A stretch of DNA of 45,705 bases from Ruminococcus sp. (lineage in GTDB: Bacteria > Bacillota > Clostridia > Oscillospirales > Ruminococcaceae), in NCBI GenBank assembly GCA_017470535.1, contig JAFUYP010000015.1:1-45705 (forward strand). The letters run 5' to 3'. A model generated the notes under the pieces. The model made no database searches. It was not told the origin of the DNA and worked only from the letters and a program-made list of their open reading frames with translations. A program made the position numbers and the translations under genes. This document shows, in pieces, positions 1-7,740 of the stretch; the stretch's first letter is position 1, and every line of letters begins with the position of its first letter.

Positions 1-34
1 TGAATAGTCCATCTGACCCGATCTAAGCTCTATA

Positions 35-445
35 TTATTTATCAGATTTCAATGCTTCAGTTATTTTTGTGCTAGATATACCTTTTGTATAAGGAAAATA
101 AATTATTTTTATTCCTTCTCTGGAAAACTCTTTTTCATACTCCTGCCACTTGTCAGTCTCATACCAATCATCACCAACAAATAACATAGTCGCACCAAGT
201 TTTTTACAAGCTTTAAGCTTATCCATGTCATACTGAGGGACTGTTGCGTCTACATACTTACAAGAACGGACAATTTCTATTCGATCTTCAAATGGTATCA
301 TCGCTTTTTTTCCTTTGTATTTGACCAGTTCATCAACTGTTACGCCAACGACCAACTTATCGCACATACCTTTTGCATTCTTTAATAGATTCAGATGACC
401 TATATGAAAAAGGTCGTATACTCCTGTTGTGTACCCAATGATCAT
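35..445 (-). CDS. TagD-like cytidylyltransferase (glycerol-3-phosphate cytidylyltransferase family)
   Basis: 136-aa nucleotidyltransferase of the cytidylyltransferase superfamily, predicted to make a CDP-activated alcohol such as CDP-glycerol in the cytoplasm. The N-terminal GYTTGVYDLFHIGHLNLL contains the HxGH nucleotide-binding motif (residues 14-17), and the C-terminal KGISSTKI corresponds to the second signature of TagD-type enzymes; the length is right for TagD. I chose the ATG at 445 because a GAGGAG ribosome binding site sits just upstream; a longer reading adds 11 residues without one. It is the last gene of the polysaccharide block, behind the flippase and licD. LicD enzymes use CDP-linked donors, so this gene probably supplies that donor. 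The exact substrate (glycerol-3-P, glycerol-2-P or another phosphate) cannot be read from sequence. Confidence 0.85.
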   Translation of the reverse strand: MIIGYTTGVYDLFHIGHLNLLKNAKGMCDKLVVGVTVDELVKYKGKKAMIPFEDRIEIVRSCKYVDATVPQYDMDKLKACKKLGATMLFVGDDWYETDKWQEYEKEFSREGIKIIYFPYTKGISSTKITEALKSDK

Positions 446-519
446 AGTACTTTCTCCTCTTTTCTGTACTGAAACCAATACTTAGCTCTATAAATATAAA
501 AATACATTACAATAATAAC

Positions 520-1986
520 TTATTCTGTTTTCTTTTTAGATTTAAGGTCAATTATTCTTTTAAAGATACTTACTATCTTTTTTCTCTTAATAATAACTAC
601 TAATAATACTATCCCGACAAATCCATATCTTAAATAAGGATTATTGTATGTCATCATAAGTAAAAAACCGGCAATTACAAAAGCAAATGAAATTGCAAGT
701 ATGATTTTTGTTTCATACGGTTGTTTTATTCCGCCTTGTTCGTAACAGACTTTAACCATAAATACATAATGCAAAACGGCGTATACTATATAACAAGCCA
801 AAGTAGTATAACCAGCTGCAATATACCCGAACATATGAATAAAAATATAATTCAGTATAATATTCAATATGGCACCAAATACGCTTGCTATCATTATCAA
901 CTTTGTCTTTTCATAATAGAACGCAAACTTCGCAAACAAATCATAACTATACATAAAGAAAACACTCATAGCAACAGGCGGAATGATCCATATGGCATTG
1001 CGATATTCTTTTGGAGCAAAAATAGCCACTGCTTCAGGCGCAAATAGAATAAGAATTAGGTTTACGCTTGCTATTACTATAAGAGTGATATAAGCAACAG
1101 GGGCAATACTCCGTTCATTTTTATCTTTGATTCTTTGATACATCCATGGACTAATTGTTTGCATAAGAGATGTATTAAACAGCGTCATAATAAGTGAAAT
1201 TGAGTATGCCAAACTATATATACCCGCCTCACTGTCTCCAATCATATTTTTTATCATTATACGATCCGCACTATTCAGAACAGTTTGTGATAAATAGTGC
1301 GGTATCAATGGTATATTAAATAATAAAGCGTGTTTCCAATACTTTATCGAATAGAAATGCTTTCCTCTTTTCATCTGTAAAAAAAAGAAAAAAGAATAAC
1401 CAATCAATTCTACCAATGCAAGACCAAGTATCCGTGCAGTAACCTTGTCTGTCGCGCATTTAATAAATACAATACCCACTGCCGGTTTTGCGACTGAAAC
1501 TGCCAGTGTTACGATTACCAGAGTCCGGTACTTATACTCAACTCGCTGTTCTCCAGCCCATAGATTAAATACAGATGTTGACCAAATCATCACAAGCATT
1601 GCCAACATTTGAACAGTCGTCAGTGAGAACAAATCGTTCCAGTAACTACGAAACAGCAAATAAACGATTGTCCAAGACGTTGCAAGAACGAATGTCAATC
1701 CTTGGATAGATGATGAAAAACAATGCCTATCATCTGAAAACTTTACCAGTCCTTGAGTATACACACCACTATATAGCTGAAGTGAAACAAAAATAGTAAT
1801 GATTTGTAACCATGAATCAAAAGCACCATATTGTCCATATTCAGCAGTCGATAACAGCCTTGTGAAGATCGGCGTTGCTATCACAGATATGCCTTTTTGC
1901 AGAAAAGAACAGATCAAGAACCAAAGCGATGCTCTCACTTGAACAGGTAGAGACTTATATTTGCTTAAAGAAGCATTATTAATCAT
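520..1986 (-). CDS. wzx: Wzx-type oligosaccharide flippase
   Basis: 488-aa polytopic membrane protein of the MATE/MOP flippase superfamily, with about 12-14 hydrophobic segments. The N-terminal region (RASLWFLICSFLQKGIS, then TPIFTRLLSTAEYGQYG) is the typical start of polysaccharide flippases, which move undecaprenyl-pyrophosphate-linked repeat units across the membrane. The last part is basic (IKRKKIVSIFKRI), as usual for these proteins. The start overlaps the licD stop by 8 bases, suggesting translational coupling. The gene is AT-rich like its wzy and licD neighbours, consistent with an exchangeable capsule cassette. Together with the Wzy-like polymerase it points to Wzx/Wzy-dependent assembly. 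Confidence 0.88.
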   Translation of the reverse strand: MINNASLSKYKSLPVQVRASLWFLICSFLQKGISVIATPIFTRLLSTAEYGQYGAFDSWLQIITIFVSLQLYSGVYTQGLVKFSDDRHCFSSSIQGLTFVLATSWTIVYLLFRSYWNDLFSLTTVQMLAMLVMIWSTSVFNLWAGEQRVEYKYRTLVIVTLAVSVAKPAVGIVFIKCATDKVTARILGLALVELIGYSFFFFLQMKRGKHFYSIKYWKHALLFNIPLIPHYLSQTVLNSADRIMIKNMIGDSEAGIYSLAYSISLIMTLFNTSLMQTISPWMYQRIKDKNERSIAPVAYITLIVIASVNLILILFAPEAVAIFAPKEYRNAIWIIPPVAMSVFFMYSYDLFAKFAFYYEKTKLIMIASVFGAILNIILNYIFIHMFGYIAAGYTTLACYIVYAVLHYVFMVKVCYEQGGIKQPYETKIILAISFAFVIAGFLLMMTYNNPYLRYGFVGIVLLVVIIKRKKIVSIFKRIIDLKSKKKTE

Positions 1987-2878
1987 TATTATGACTAACT
2001 CCTTCAGTTAATAAGGCACTCAGAGTACCTTCCCTGTCTTTTTTAGCATAATATGAACAAGGTTTGTCCATGTCATATATAAATGCATCGTGTCCACTAT
2101 TTCGATTATTCTCATCAGGCAATTTCATATAATCCCCAAAGTCTTGCTTTAAATAATCATCATATTTGGCAGGGATCCTAATCATTATATCCTCAAAAGG
2201 CCATTCTATAGTATCTTTAAAAAATGAGTATTTAAACACTCTTCTGTGTAACGGCCTGGATTTATTAGGTCTCCATGTAAACAATACATATTTACTACTT
2301 CCGTATTTATACTTCGACATCTTTTTATAAATAAGATTTGAAAATGTATTGTAATTAGAAAAGAGATTAACAAATGGTTTAAGAATTTTCTTTAGTATTA
2401 TATAATGCCCGTCTATTGATCTCATTTTTTGCCTTCTCAGGATATTCAGTTGAAGCAACAACTGAATTTTCCCTGCTAATTTAGTCGCTTCTCTATAATT
2501 GTCAGGAAGTCCATCTACCGGCATAATATCAACAAATGCACCGGTGAACCTATCCGGACTTCCAACAGCATACTTATCGATCATAGTTGTTGTAGAATCA
2601 TGGACTTTTGAAAAAACAAAAGTATTGCTTTTTGAATTATCGCAATCCAGTAGTTTATACTTTTTTGGTAACTCCTTATAATACTTATTCCTGAATCGTT
2701 CATAATCTTTACGCGGCATCGCTATATCTATATCGTCATCCCATGGTATAAAACCATTGTGCCTGACAGCACCAATACAAGTACCGCCAATAGCATAATA
2801 TTTCAGATCATGCTTATTGCATATTTTTATTACTTCTTTGAGAACATTCAGTTCTGTTTGTTGAAATTTGTTAAGCAC
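1979..2878 (-). CDS. licD: LicD family phosphotransferase
   Basis: LicD proteins transfer a phosphorylated alcohol (phosphocholine, ribitol-P or glycerol-P) from a CDP donor to a glycan. The signature is clear: YYAIGGTCIGAVRHNGFIPW followed by the acidic DDDID cluster (residues 47-51) that coordinates metal and nucleotide. I prefer the GTG at 2878 as start because AAAGAGG lies 8 bases upstream and the protein then begins MLNKFQQTEL, the usual LicD beginning; a GTG six codons earlier lacks a clear binding site. About 299 aa. It lies next to a TagD-like cytidylyltransferase, so the pair probably makes and attaches the same phosphate decoration. Which group is transferred is inference. Confidence 0.88.
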   Translation of the reverse strand: MLNKFQQTELNVLKEVIKICNKHDLKYYAIGGTCIGAVRHNGFIPWDDDIDIAMPRKDYERFRNKYYKELPKKYKLLDCDNSKSNTFVFSKVHDSTTTMIDKYAVGSPDRFTGAFVDIMPVDGLPDNYREATKLAGKIQLLLQLNILRRQKMRSIDGHYIILKKILKPFVNLFSNYNTFSNLIYKKMSKYKYGSSKYVLFTWRPNKSRPLHRRVFKYSFFKDTIEWPFEDIMIRIPAKYDDYLKQDFGDYMKLPDENNRNSGHDAFIYDMDKPCSYYAKKDREGTLSALLTEGVSHNND

Positions 2879-2897
2879 AGCCCACGCCTCTTTCACT

Positions 2898-2990
2898 TCA
2901 GTTGGTCTTTAATAGTTTTGCAATCCGTTTGATGATCAGTACGCTCACCAAAAAGTATATTATAAATAATTTAGAAACATAAGACAACAT
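2898..2990 (-). CDS. possible 30-aa hydrophobic peptide or gene remnant
   Basis: Between the polymerase and licD lies a 30-codon reading frame, ATG at 2990 to TGA at 2898. It encodes one hydrophobic segment (residues about 8-20, including IIYFLVSVLIIKR) followed by a basic end. It is either a tiny membrane peptide or the surviving C-terminal end of a lost membrane protein. No good ribosome binding site is visible, which favours a remnant. The stop lies only a few bases from the rejected upstream GTG of licD, so translation through it could help licD initiation. Confidence 0.25.
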   Translation of the reverse strand: MLSYVSKLFIIYFLVSVLIIKRIAKLLKTN

Positions 2991-3006
2991 ACACTGCTCA
3001 TGTATA

Positions 3007-4218
3007 TTATGCATTATCTTTATTAGTTGCTTTCAGATTTTCCCATGGAATGCAGATAGATGATATAAAGAACGCAAACATTATAAAAATCGTATTTCTA
3101 TGAATAGGAGTAGCAATCCATAAAATAAAATAACCACCAAAGATTACGGATATTCGAGTTTTGATATTACCATCAAACTTCTCTAATCTTTTGGTTATTG
3201 TAAAGATCATTAAAGTAACATCTGCTAATAAAAACACCCCTCCATAATACAAATAATCAAGAAAATAATTATGACAAGAATTGGGGTGTCTTATTCTTCT
3301 AAACTTGATCAAATCTTTTTCTACTCCGTAGCCATGCCATAGATTACTCAATACAGCTGGAACAGCCCTCTTCCAAATTTCCGTTCTGGAAGAGAATGTA
3401 ACATTTCTATTAAGGTATCGACTTAATAATCCTACAAAAAGCGTCTGTATATTATAAACGATTACCAATACAGATACAGTGAAAAATATAAGGTATAATT
3501 TGCCAACACTAATAATAAATGACTTTTTTCTTAATACTATATATAGATCCATCATTATCAAAAAAAGCATACATAAAATTGCATTTACTGACCAGGTCAA
3601 TACTACTGTAGCAGATGAAATGATCAGACAATATATATGATTCTTAGTATACTTTTTACCTCGATATAATTCTAAAAGAACATTGAATCCTACAAGGGGT
3701 ATGCAATATTCTATTGAGTTATTTCTATGTCCAAGAATGAACGCTTCATTAAATGTATTACCTACATAGCTTTTTAATACATATAATCCTTCTGGATACA
3801 TCAGTACAGTAATCAGATTAATAGTCACATAAAACTCTATTGATATAATAAGTGCTTTTAAAGTTTCTTCAACTCTATCCATACTAAATGAATATAGCAA
3901 TAATGAACACGTACCAACTCCAATAATTGAATTAGCTAAATAAGAATTATATGGTCCTGAATTCAAGATAGTTGAAGCAAGAATGATAAAATAAAAAATA
4001 AAAACTTCAATCAAAAGGATTATTCCATACTTGTTAGCTCCCTTTTTCATTACAAGTATGCTCTTTAGGATAAAAAGAACAGAAACTGCTGATCCTAAAA
4101 TAAAATAAAAATATCTAACAGTATCATCTCTTTGAAAATATTCAGGTAAAAAAAGAAATAAAAACACAATTGTAAGCAACAGTGTTGCCTTATTAACTAC
4201 TAATCTTTTATTTTTCAT
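3007..4218 (-). CDS. wzy: Wzy-like O-antigen/capsule polymerase
   Basis: 403-aa very hydrophobic protein with about 10-12 predicted membrane segments and one large polar loop near residues 270-315 (GLLSRYLNRNVTFSSRTEIW, then GYGVEKDLIKF and RHPNSCHNYFLDYLYYGG). The SSRTEIW...GxG...H-NxxLDYLYYGG pattern is that of the O-antigen ligase/polymerase (Wzy/WaaL) superfamily, where the loop arginine and histidine matter for polymerising undecaprenyl-linked repeats outside the membrane. The gene is among the most AT-rich in the window, as usual for wzy. Sequence conservation is low in this family, so polymerase versus ligase rests on its position beside wzx. Confidence 0.75.
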   Translation of the reverse strand: MKNKRLVVNKATLLLTIVFLFLFLPEYFQRDDTVRYFYFILGSAVSVLFILKSILVMKKGANKYGIILLIEVFIFYFIILASTILNSGPYNSYLANSIIGVGTCSLLLYSFSMDRVEETLKALIISIEFYVTINLITVLMYPEGLYVLKSYVGNTFNEAFILGHRNNSIEYCIPLVGFNVLLELYRGKKYTKNHIYCLIISSATVVLTWSVNAILCMLFLIMMDLYIVLRKKSFIISVGKLYLIFFTVSVLVIVYNIQTLFVGLLSRYLNRNVTFSSRTEIWKRAVPAVLSNLWHGYGVEKDLIKFRRIRHPNSCHNYFLDYLYYGGVFLLADVTLMIFTITKRLEKFDGNIKTRISVIFGGYFILWIATPIHRNTIFIMFAFFISSICIPWENLKATNKDNA

Positions 4219-4260
4219 ATTATCTCGCTTATTCTTTATGGCTATTTTTTATCAACCAAA

Positions 4261-4419
4261 CTAATTATGAGCACTAAATATCTCGACCTTTTCGGTGTAG
4301 ACATTTCCCGCAATGTGGTCACGCTTGTCTATTACAAGCACACTTTTTCCGGCAGCCTTTGCCTGCTGTGCAAACACAGCACCGTATAGACCGGCACCGA
4401 TTATTAGGTAGTTGTACAT
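4261..4419 (-). pseudogene. glf: truncated UDP-galactopyranose mutase (glf) remnant
   Basis: A 52-codon frame begins MYNYLIIGAGLYGAVF, continues with VLVIDKRDHIAGNVYTEKVE, and then runs into six unrelated residues and TAG at 4261. This is the N-terminal FAD-binding Rossmann start of UDP-galactopyranose mutase (GxGxxG, then the D-K-R that contacts FAD ribose, then GNxYTE); the full enzyme is roughly 370 aa. About 85% is therefore missing and the remnant cannot bind FAD properly. It starts 11 bases after the kinase stop, so its original operon position is kept. The break falls where base composition drops sharply into the AT-rich wzy, marking a recombination or deletion junction. Confidence 0.8.
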
Positions 4420-4430
4420 GATATTTCTCA

Positions 4431-5456
4431 CTATCTCTGAACCCTTCCGGAACCATCGCCTTTTGTGAGTCGTTCAACTTCGGCTACAGTGACCAGATTA
4501 AAATCTCCATTTATACTATGCTTCAATACAGAGGCCGCTGCAGCGAATTCGACTGCTGTCTGAGCATCATATCCATTATGCAGCGAATATATAAGACCAG
4601 CACCAAAGCTGTCTCCGCCGCCAACACGATCAACAATATAGTCTATATGATAATTCTTAGAATAGCAGCACCTATCTCCGTCATATAACATACACATCCA
4701 ATCATTAACAGATGCTGAGTGTGACGTCCTTAAAGTAATAGCTACATATTCAAAATCAAATCTTTTTTTTAATTCAATTGCAACATATTGATACCCGTCT
4801 TTATTGATCTTTCCAGAGTAAACATCATTATTGTCAGGTTCAATACCAAACACATTTTTTGCATCTTCTTCATTTGCAATACATACATCAATGTATTTGC
4901 AAAGCTCGGTCATTACACTTTTTGCTTTATCTCGACTCCAAAGTTTTGACCTGTAATTTATGTCGCAGGAAACTTTAATGTTCCTTTTCTTGGCTTCTAT
5001 GCACGCTTCTTTACAAATCTTCAATACATTATCACCCAAGGCAGGTGTAATACCCGTAAAATGGAACCAATCCGCATTGTCAAAGATATCATCCCAATTA
5101 TAATCAGACATATCAGACTTCTGGAATGCCGAACCTGCACGGTCATATATACACACGCTGCCACGCTGAGCAGCACCTTTTTCCATATAATAAATACCCA
5201 AACGTTCTCCTCCACGTGCTATCGAGCTGGTATCTACTCCAAAAGACCTTAGTTTATTGATAGCAGCTTGTCCAATAACGTTTTCAGGCACTTTAGTAAC
5301 AAATGAAACCTGCTCACCATAATTAGCAAGTGATACAGCCACATTTGCCTCAGCCCCGCCAAAAGTGGCAACAAGCTTTTCATTCTGAAATAATCTGTCA
5401 AAGCCTTCAGGTGAAAGCCTGAGCATTATTTCTCCGAGAGTAACAGTTTTGCCCAT
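4431..5456 (-). CDS. PfkB family sugar kinase (2-keto-3-deoxygluconate kinase-like)
   Basis: 341-aa ribokinase-fold carbohydrate kinase. Residues 33-40 (GGAEANVA) form the N-terminal substrate-binding signature, and GGGDSFGAG (279-287) is the PfkB C-terminal signature with D282 as catalytic base and the glycines as anion hole. The beginning, GEIMLRLSPEGFDRL, resembles 2-keto-3-deoxygluconate kinases. It starts 5 bases after the stop of the pyruvate aldolase, so the two are co-translated and probably act on the same metabolite: a 2-keto-3-deoxy sugar acid made or split by the aldolase. Lying inside a surface-polysaccharide locus, the pair may make an unusual building block rather than serve catabolism; that is inference. 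Confidence 0.85.
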   Translation of the reverse strand: MGKTVTLGEIMLRLSPEGFDRLFQNEKLVATFGGAEANVAVSLANYGEQVSFVTKVPENVIGQAAINKLRSFGVDTSSIARGGERLGIYYMEKGAAQRGSVCIYDRAGSAFQKSDMSDYNWDDIFDNADWFHFTGITPALGDNVLKICKEACIEAKKRNIKVSCDINYRSKLWSRDKAKSVMTELCKYIDVCIANEEDAKNVFGIEPDNNDVYSGKINKDGYQYVAIELKKRFDFEYVAITLRTSHSASVNDWMCMLYDGDRCCYSKNYHIDYIVDRVGGGDSFGAGLIYSLHNGYDAQTAVEFAAAASVLKHSINGDFNLVTVAEVERLTKGDGSGRVQR

Positions 5457-5461
5457 ATTGA

Positions 5462-6241
5462 TTATTGCTCCTTAATGGAATCGATCTGGTTTTCAAGACG
5501 TTTTATTCTTGAAGTGTCTTCATTAGCCATATTCATGTAGTATTCTGATTTAAATTTTAAATACAGAAGTTCAAATTCAAGTGCCTTAGCTATGGCTTTT
5601 CTTAAGAAAAACTCGTCGTTGCTTTTTGAAATCACAACTTTTCTGGTTTCAAAACGATCTATGTACGGATTCATTTTAAGTACAAACGGAATAGACTCAA
5701 TACCAATATTTCCGCCAAAATTTGTAGTCAAGCCTACATTTTTAGCCTTTTCACAAAACTCCCTTGTCGCTCGGAACACCTCTTCATTCTCAATATGAGA
5801 TTTAGGAATACCCATAGAGGCAGAAAGATCACTTCTTCCGACTGTAACACCGGTCAAAAAGCCTTTTCCATGCTCCAATATTTCGTCAAAATTCTTTAAG
5901 CATGTAACTGTTTCTGCATTTATAATTTTCTCTATTTTAGGAGAATTGCCATAGAGCTTTGTTACAGCGCCTCTGAACTTATCCATAGAGAACGGTGTTT
6001 CTATCATAGGTGCCATAACACCTGTTGCATCAAGTAGCTTGCACTGATCCAAGTCATGAACTGCCTCGCAGCCACCTATTTTTATTATAAGACCCAGGTC
6101 AGCACTCTCTACTAACTCACGGAGCATGATCAGCTCATCTTTTCGTGATCCCTCCGCTTCAAACTCGGCCTTGATAGATATAACACCATAATTATTTTTT
6201 AAAGCTTTAAGGCTTTCTCTGACTTGTTTTCGTAGTTCCAT
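5462..6241 (-). CDS. HpcH/HpaI family pyruvate aldolase
   Basis: 259-aa TIM-barrel class II (metal-dependent) aldolase of the HpcH/HpaI/citrate-lyase-beta family, predicted to join or split pyruvate (or a similar 2-oxo acid) and an aldehyde. Visible family motifs are LIIKIGGCEA, MAPMIETPFS (metal-binding glutamate), INAET and GVTVGRSDLSASMG, the last being the well conserved GxxDLxASMG. The C-terminal 35 residues are charged and probably helical. The usual strong ribosome binding site is absent directly before the ATG; a good one lies about 40 bases upstream in front of a two-codon frame (6269-6277). The tight coupling to the downstream kinase suggests one pathway. Substrate unknown. Confidence 0.82.
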   Translation of the reverse strand: MELRKQVRESLKALKNNYGVISIKAEFEAEGSRKDELIMLRELVESADLGLIIKIGGCEAVHDLDQCKLLDATGVMAPMIETPFSMDKFRGAVTKLYGNSPKIEKIINAETVTCLKNFDEILEHGKGFLTGVTVGRSDLSASMGIPKSHIENEEVFRATREFCEKAKNVGLTTNFGGNIGIESIPFVLKMNPYIDRFETRKVVISKSNDEFFLRKAIAKALEFELLYLKFKSEYYMNMANEDTSRIKRLENQIDSIKEQ

Positions 6242-6268
6242 ATTATTACATGTATGATACGGTCAGCC

Positions 6269-6290
6269 CTAAATCATACTTCTCCTTTCC
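6269..6290 (-). other. two-codon upstream mini-ORF with strong ribosome binding site
   Basis: On the minus strand GGAAAGGAGAAGT (bases 6278-6290) is a near-ideal ribosome binding site, but the ATG it serves (6275-6277) is followed by ATT and then TAG. The first real gene, the aldolase, begins 28 bases after that stop and has no comparable site. This is either a translational control element or the scar of a removed gene. Confidence 0.4.
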
Positions 6291-6294
6291 AGAA

Positions 6295-6324
6295 TATATA
6301 GTATACTATAAGCATTTTTTTCAA
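6295..6324 (-). promoter_or_regulatory. candidate sigma-A promoter of the aldolase-to-tagD block
   Basis: Minus-strand TTGAAA (6319-6324) and TATATA (6295-6300) are separated by 18 bases. Start of transcription would be near 6288, just before the mini-ORF binding site. The surrounding alternating TA-rich bases allow other -10 choices, so the exact box is uncertain. Confidence 0.45.
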
Positions 6325-6666
6325 TTAAGAACACTTCACTGAATATGTTTTTAACTGTTTAATAATTGAATCAATCTGAATTACAATTATAAGTCCTATT
6401 GTTGTCTCGAAGGTGAAATATTATATATTCTGTTTCAAGTAATTTATTCTTTTGCTAAATAAATACATCACGCAAGTAGACAAAAGAGTGCATCTTCTTA
6501 ATAAGTACAGTTAATTCAAAAAACTTTTTGAAAACTGTTTCTTATCCAAACCGTTCTTATTAAATACTCAGTTCTGTTGCCTGTAGTATTCTACCACAAC
6601 TAAGTCCATAAAGAAGTGCGTTTATTCCTTTTCATAATTTAGCTGCGTACCTTTTCATCTCATGCA

Positions 6667-7740
6667 TTAAATTGAATTTTGTTTAATCTTTTTAGCCTTA
6701 CTATACAGTTTACATCCAGCAAACAAATGCAATTTCATACACATCAACATATACTTATGCTTGTTTTCAAGATCACCAATTTTTACATTAGTTATAGCTT
6801 CTTTCCAAGGAGATCTGATCAATGTATTTTTCAAATCTACGTAGACTTCTTTTTTACTCTTTGAATTATCTTCAGAAAAGAAATATGCCGACATAAAGCT
6901 CGACAAATATGCGATCCTTCGTGCATATTCAGAAAGGATAAAATCTTGCCCTTTGTTGTATTTAGAGATAAAATCATCCATCTTTTCGCAATTCTTTTCA
7001 AACTTTTCTACCATATCGTCACGGAAAGCATGGACAATTGATGATGTTAATATTCTGTAATTATATGTACACACCTTCGAGTACGAAACACTATTTGTGT
7101 GTTCAAGGACTTCTTCTGTAAAAAGTCCATCATCATATACGCCCTTTACATAAGGATCAAACCTTATACTATTAGAAATGACTATCTCCCTTTTTATCAA
7201 CTTACTCCAAGGTGCTGGATAAGCACTATCTGCACCCTGGACAAAAAATGGATTTTTCTTATGACATAACACAGCTTTTTGTATTTGTGAAATGAGATTC
7301 TTATCACTTGTGGTGAAGGATTTAGAAAAAAGAAAAACTCTATTCTCTTTTCCACTTTCAAAACGCTCTATACAATCTGTAAAAACAACATCAGCGTTTG
7401 TAACCAATGCAATGTCGCACAACTTTTTTAGAGAATATGGCTCAAGCCAATCATCTGAATCAACAAAATAGATATACTTTCCATTTGAGTGCTCAATACC
7501 TGTGTTCCTAGCATTAGAAACTCCTCCATTTTCTTTGTGGATCACAGTAATTCGAGCGTCTTTTCTCGAATACTCATCACATATTTGAGGGCAGTTATCA
7601 GGTGAGCCGTCGTCAACTATTATCAATTCATAATCTTTGAAATCTTGTTTAAGAATGCTATCAATACATTGATGGATGTATTTTTCAACGTTATATACAG
7701 GAACAATTATACTTAAAAATGGAGTTTCCACTCTGTTCAT
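6667..7740 (-). CDS. GT2 family glycosyltransferase
   Basis: 357-aa inverting GT-A glycosyltransferase. The N-terminal domain shows SIIVPVYNVEKYIHQCIDS, IIVDDGSPDNC (nucleotide-binding aspartates), ENGGVSNARNTGI and FVDSDDW; the DSD at 94-96 is the metal-binding DXD equivalent. The C-terminal third (from about residue 215) is a helical tail typical of capsule GT2 enzymes and has no membrane segment, so the protein is probably a peripheral cytoplasmic enzyme adding one sugar to the lipid-linked repeat. Its ATG overlaps the stop of the ATP-grasp gene by 4 bases (ATGA), so it is translationally coupled. It is the only obvious processive-step glycosyltransferase in the window, so others must lie outside or the repeat unit is short. 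Confidence 0.9.
   Translation of the reverse strand: MNRVETPFLSIIVPVYNVEKYIHQCIDSILKQDFKDYELIIVDDGSPDNCPQICDEYSRKDARITVIHKENGGVSNARNTGIEHSNGKYIYFVDSDDWLEPYSLKKLCDIALVTNADVVFTDCIERFESGKENRVFLFSKSFTTSDKNLISQIQKAVLCHKKNPFFVQGADSAYPAPWSKLIKREIVISNSIRFDPYVKGVYDDGLFTEEVLEHTNSVSYSKVCTYNYRILTSSIVHAFRDDMVEKFEKNCEKMDDFISKYNKGQDFILSEYARRIAYLSSFMSAYFFSEDNSKSKKEVYVDLKNTLIRSPWKEAITNVKIGDLENKHKYMLMCMKLHLFAGCKLYSKAKKIKQNSI

Larger units (their letters stand above)
6242..6666. other. 425-base AT-rich gap between the two polysaccharide blocks
   Basis: No convincing gene. Besides the promoter and mini-ORF at its left end it holds an inverted repeat at 6507-6538 (outer arms ACAGTT/AACTGT, inner arms TTCAAAAA/TTTTTGAA). 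This could be a weak terminator for the upstream operon, though its stem is almost all A/T. Base composition suggests inserted or decayed DNA. Confidence 0.5.
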
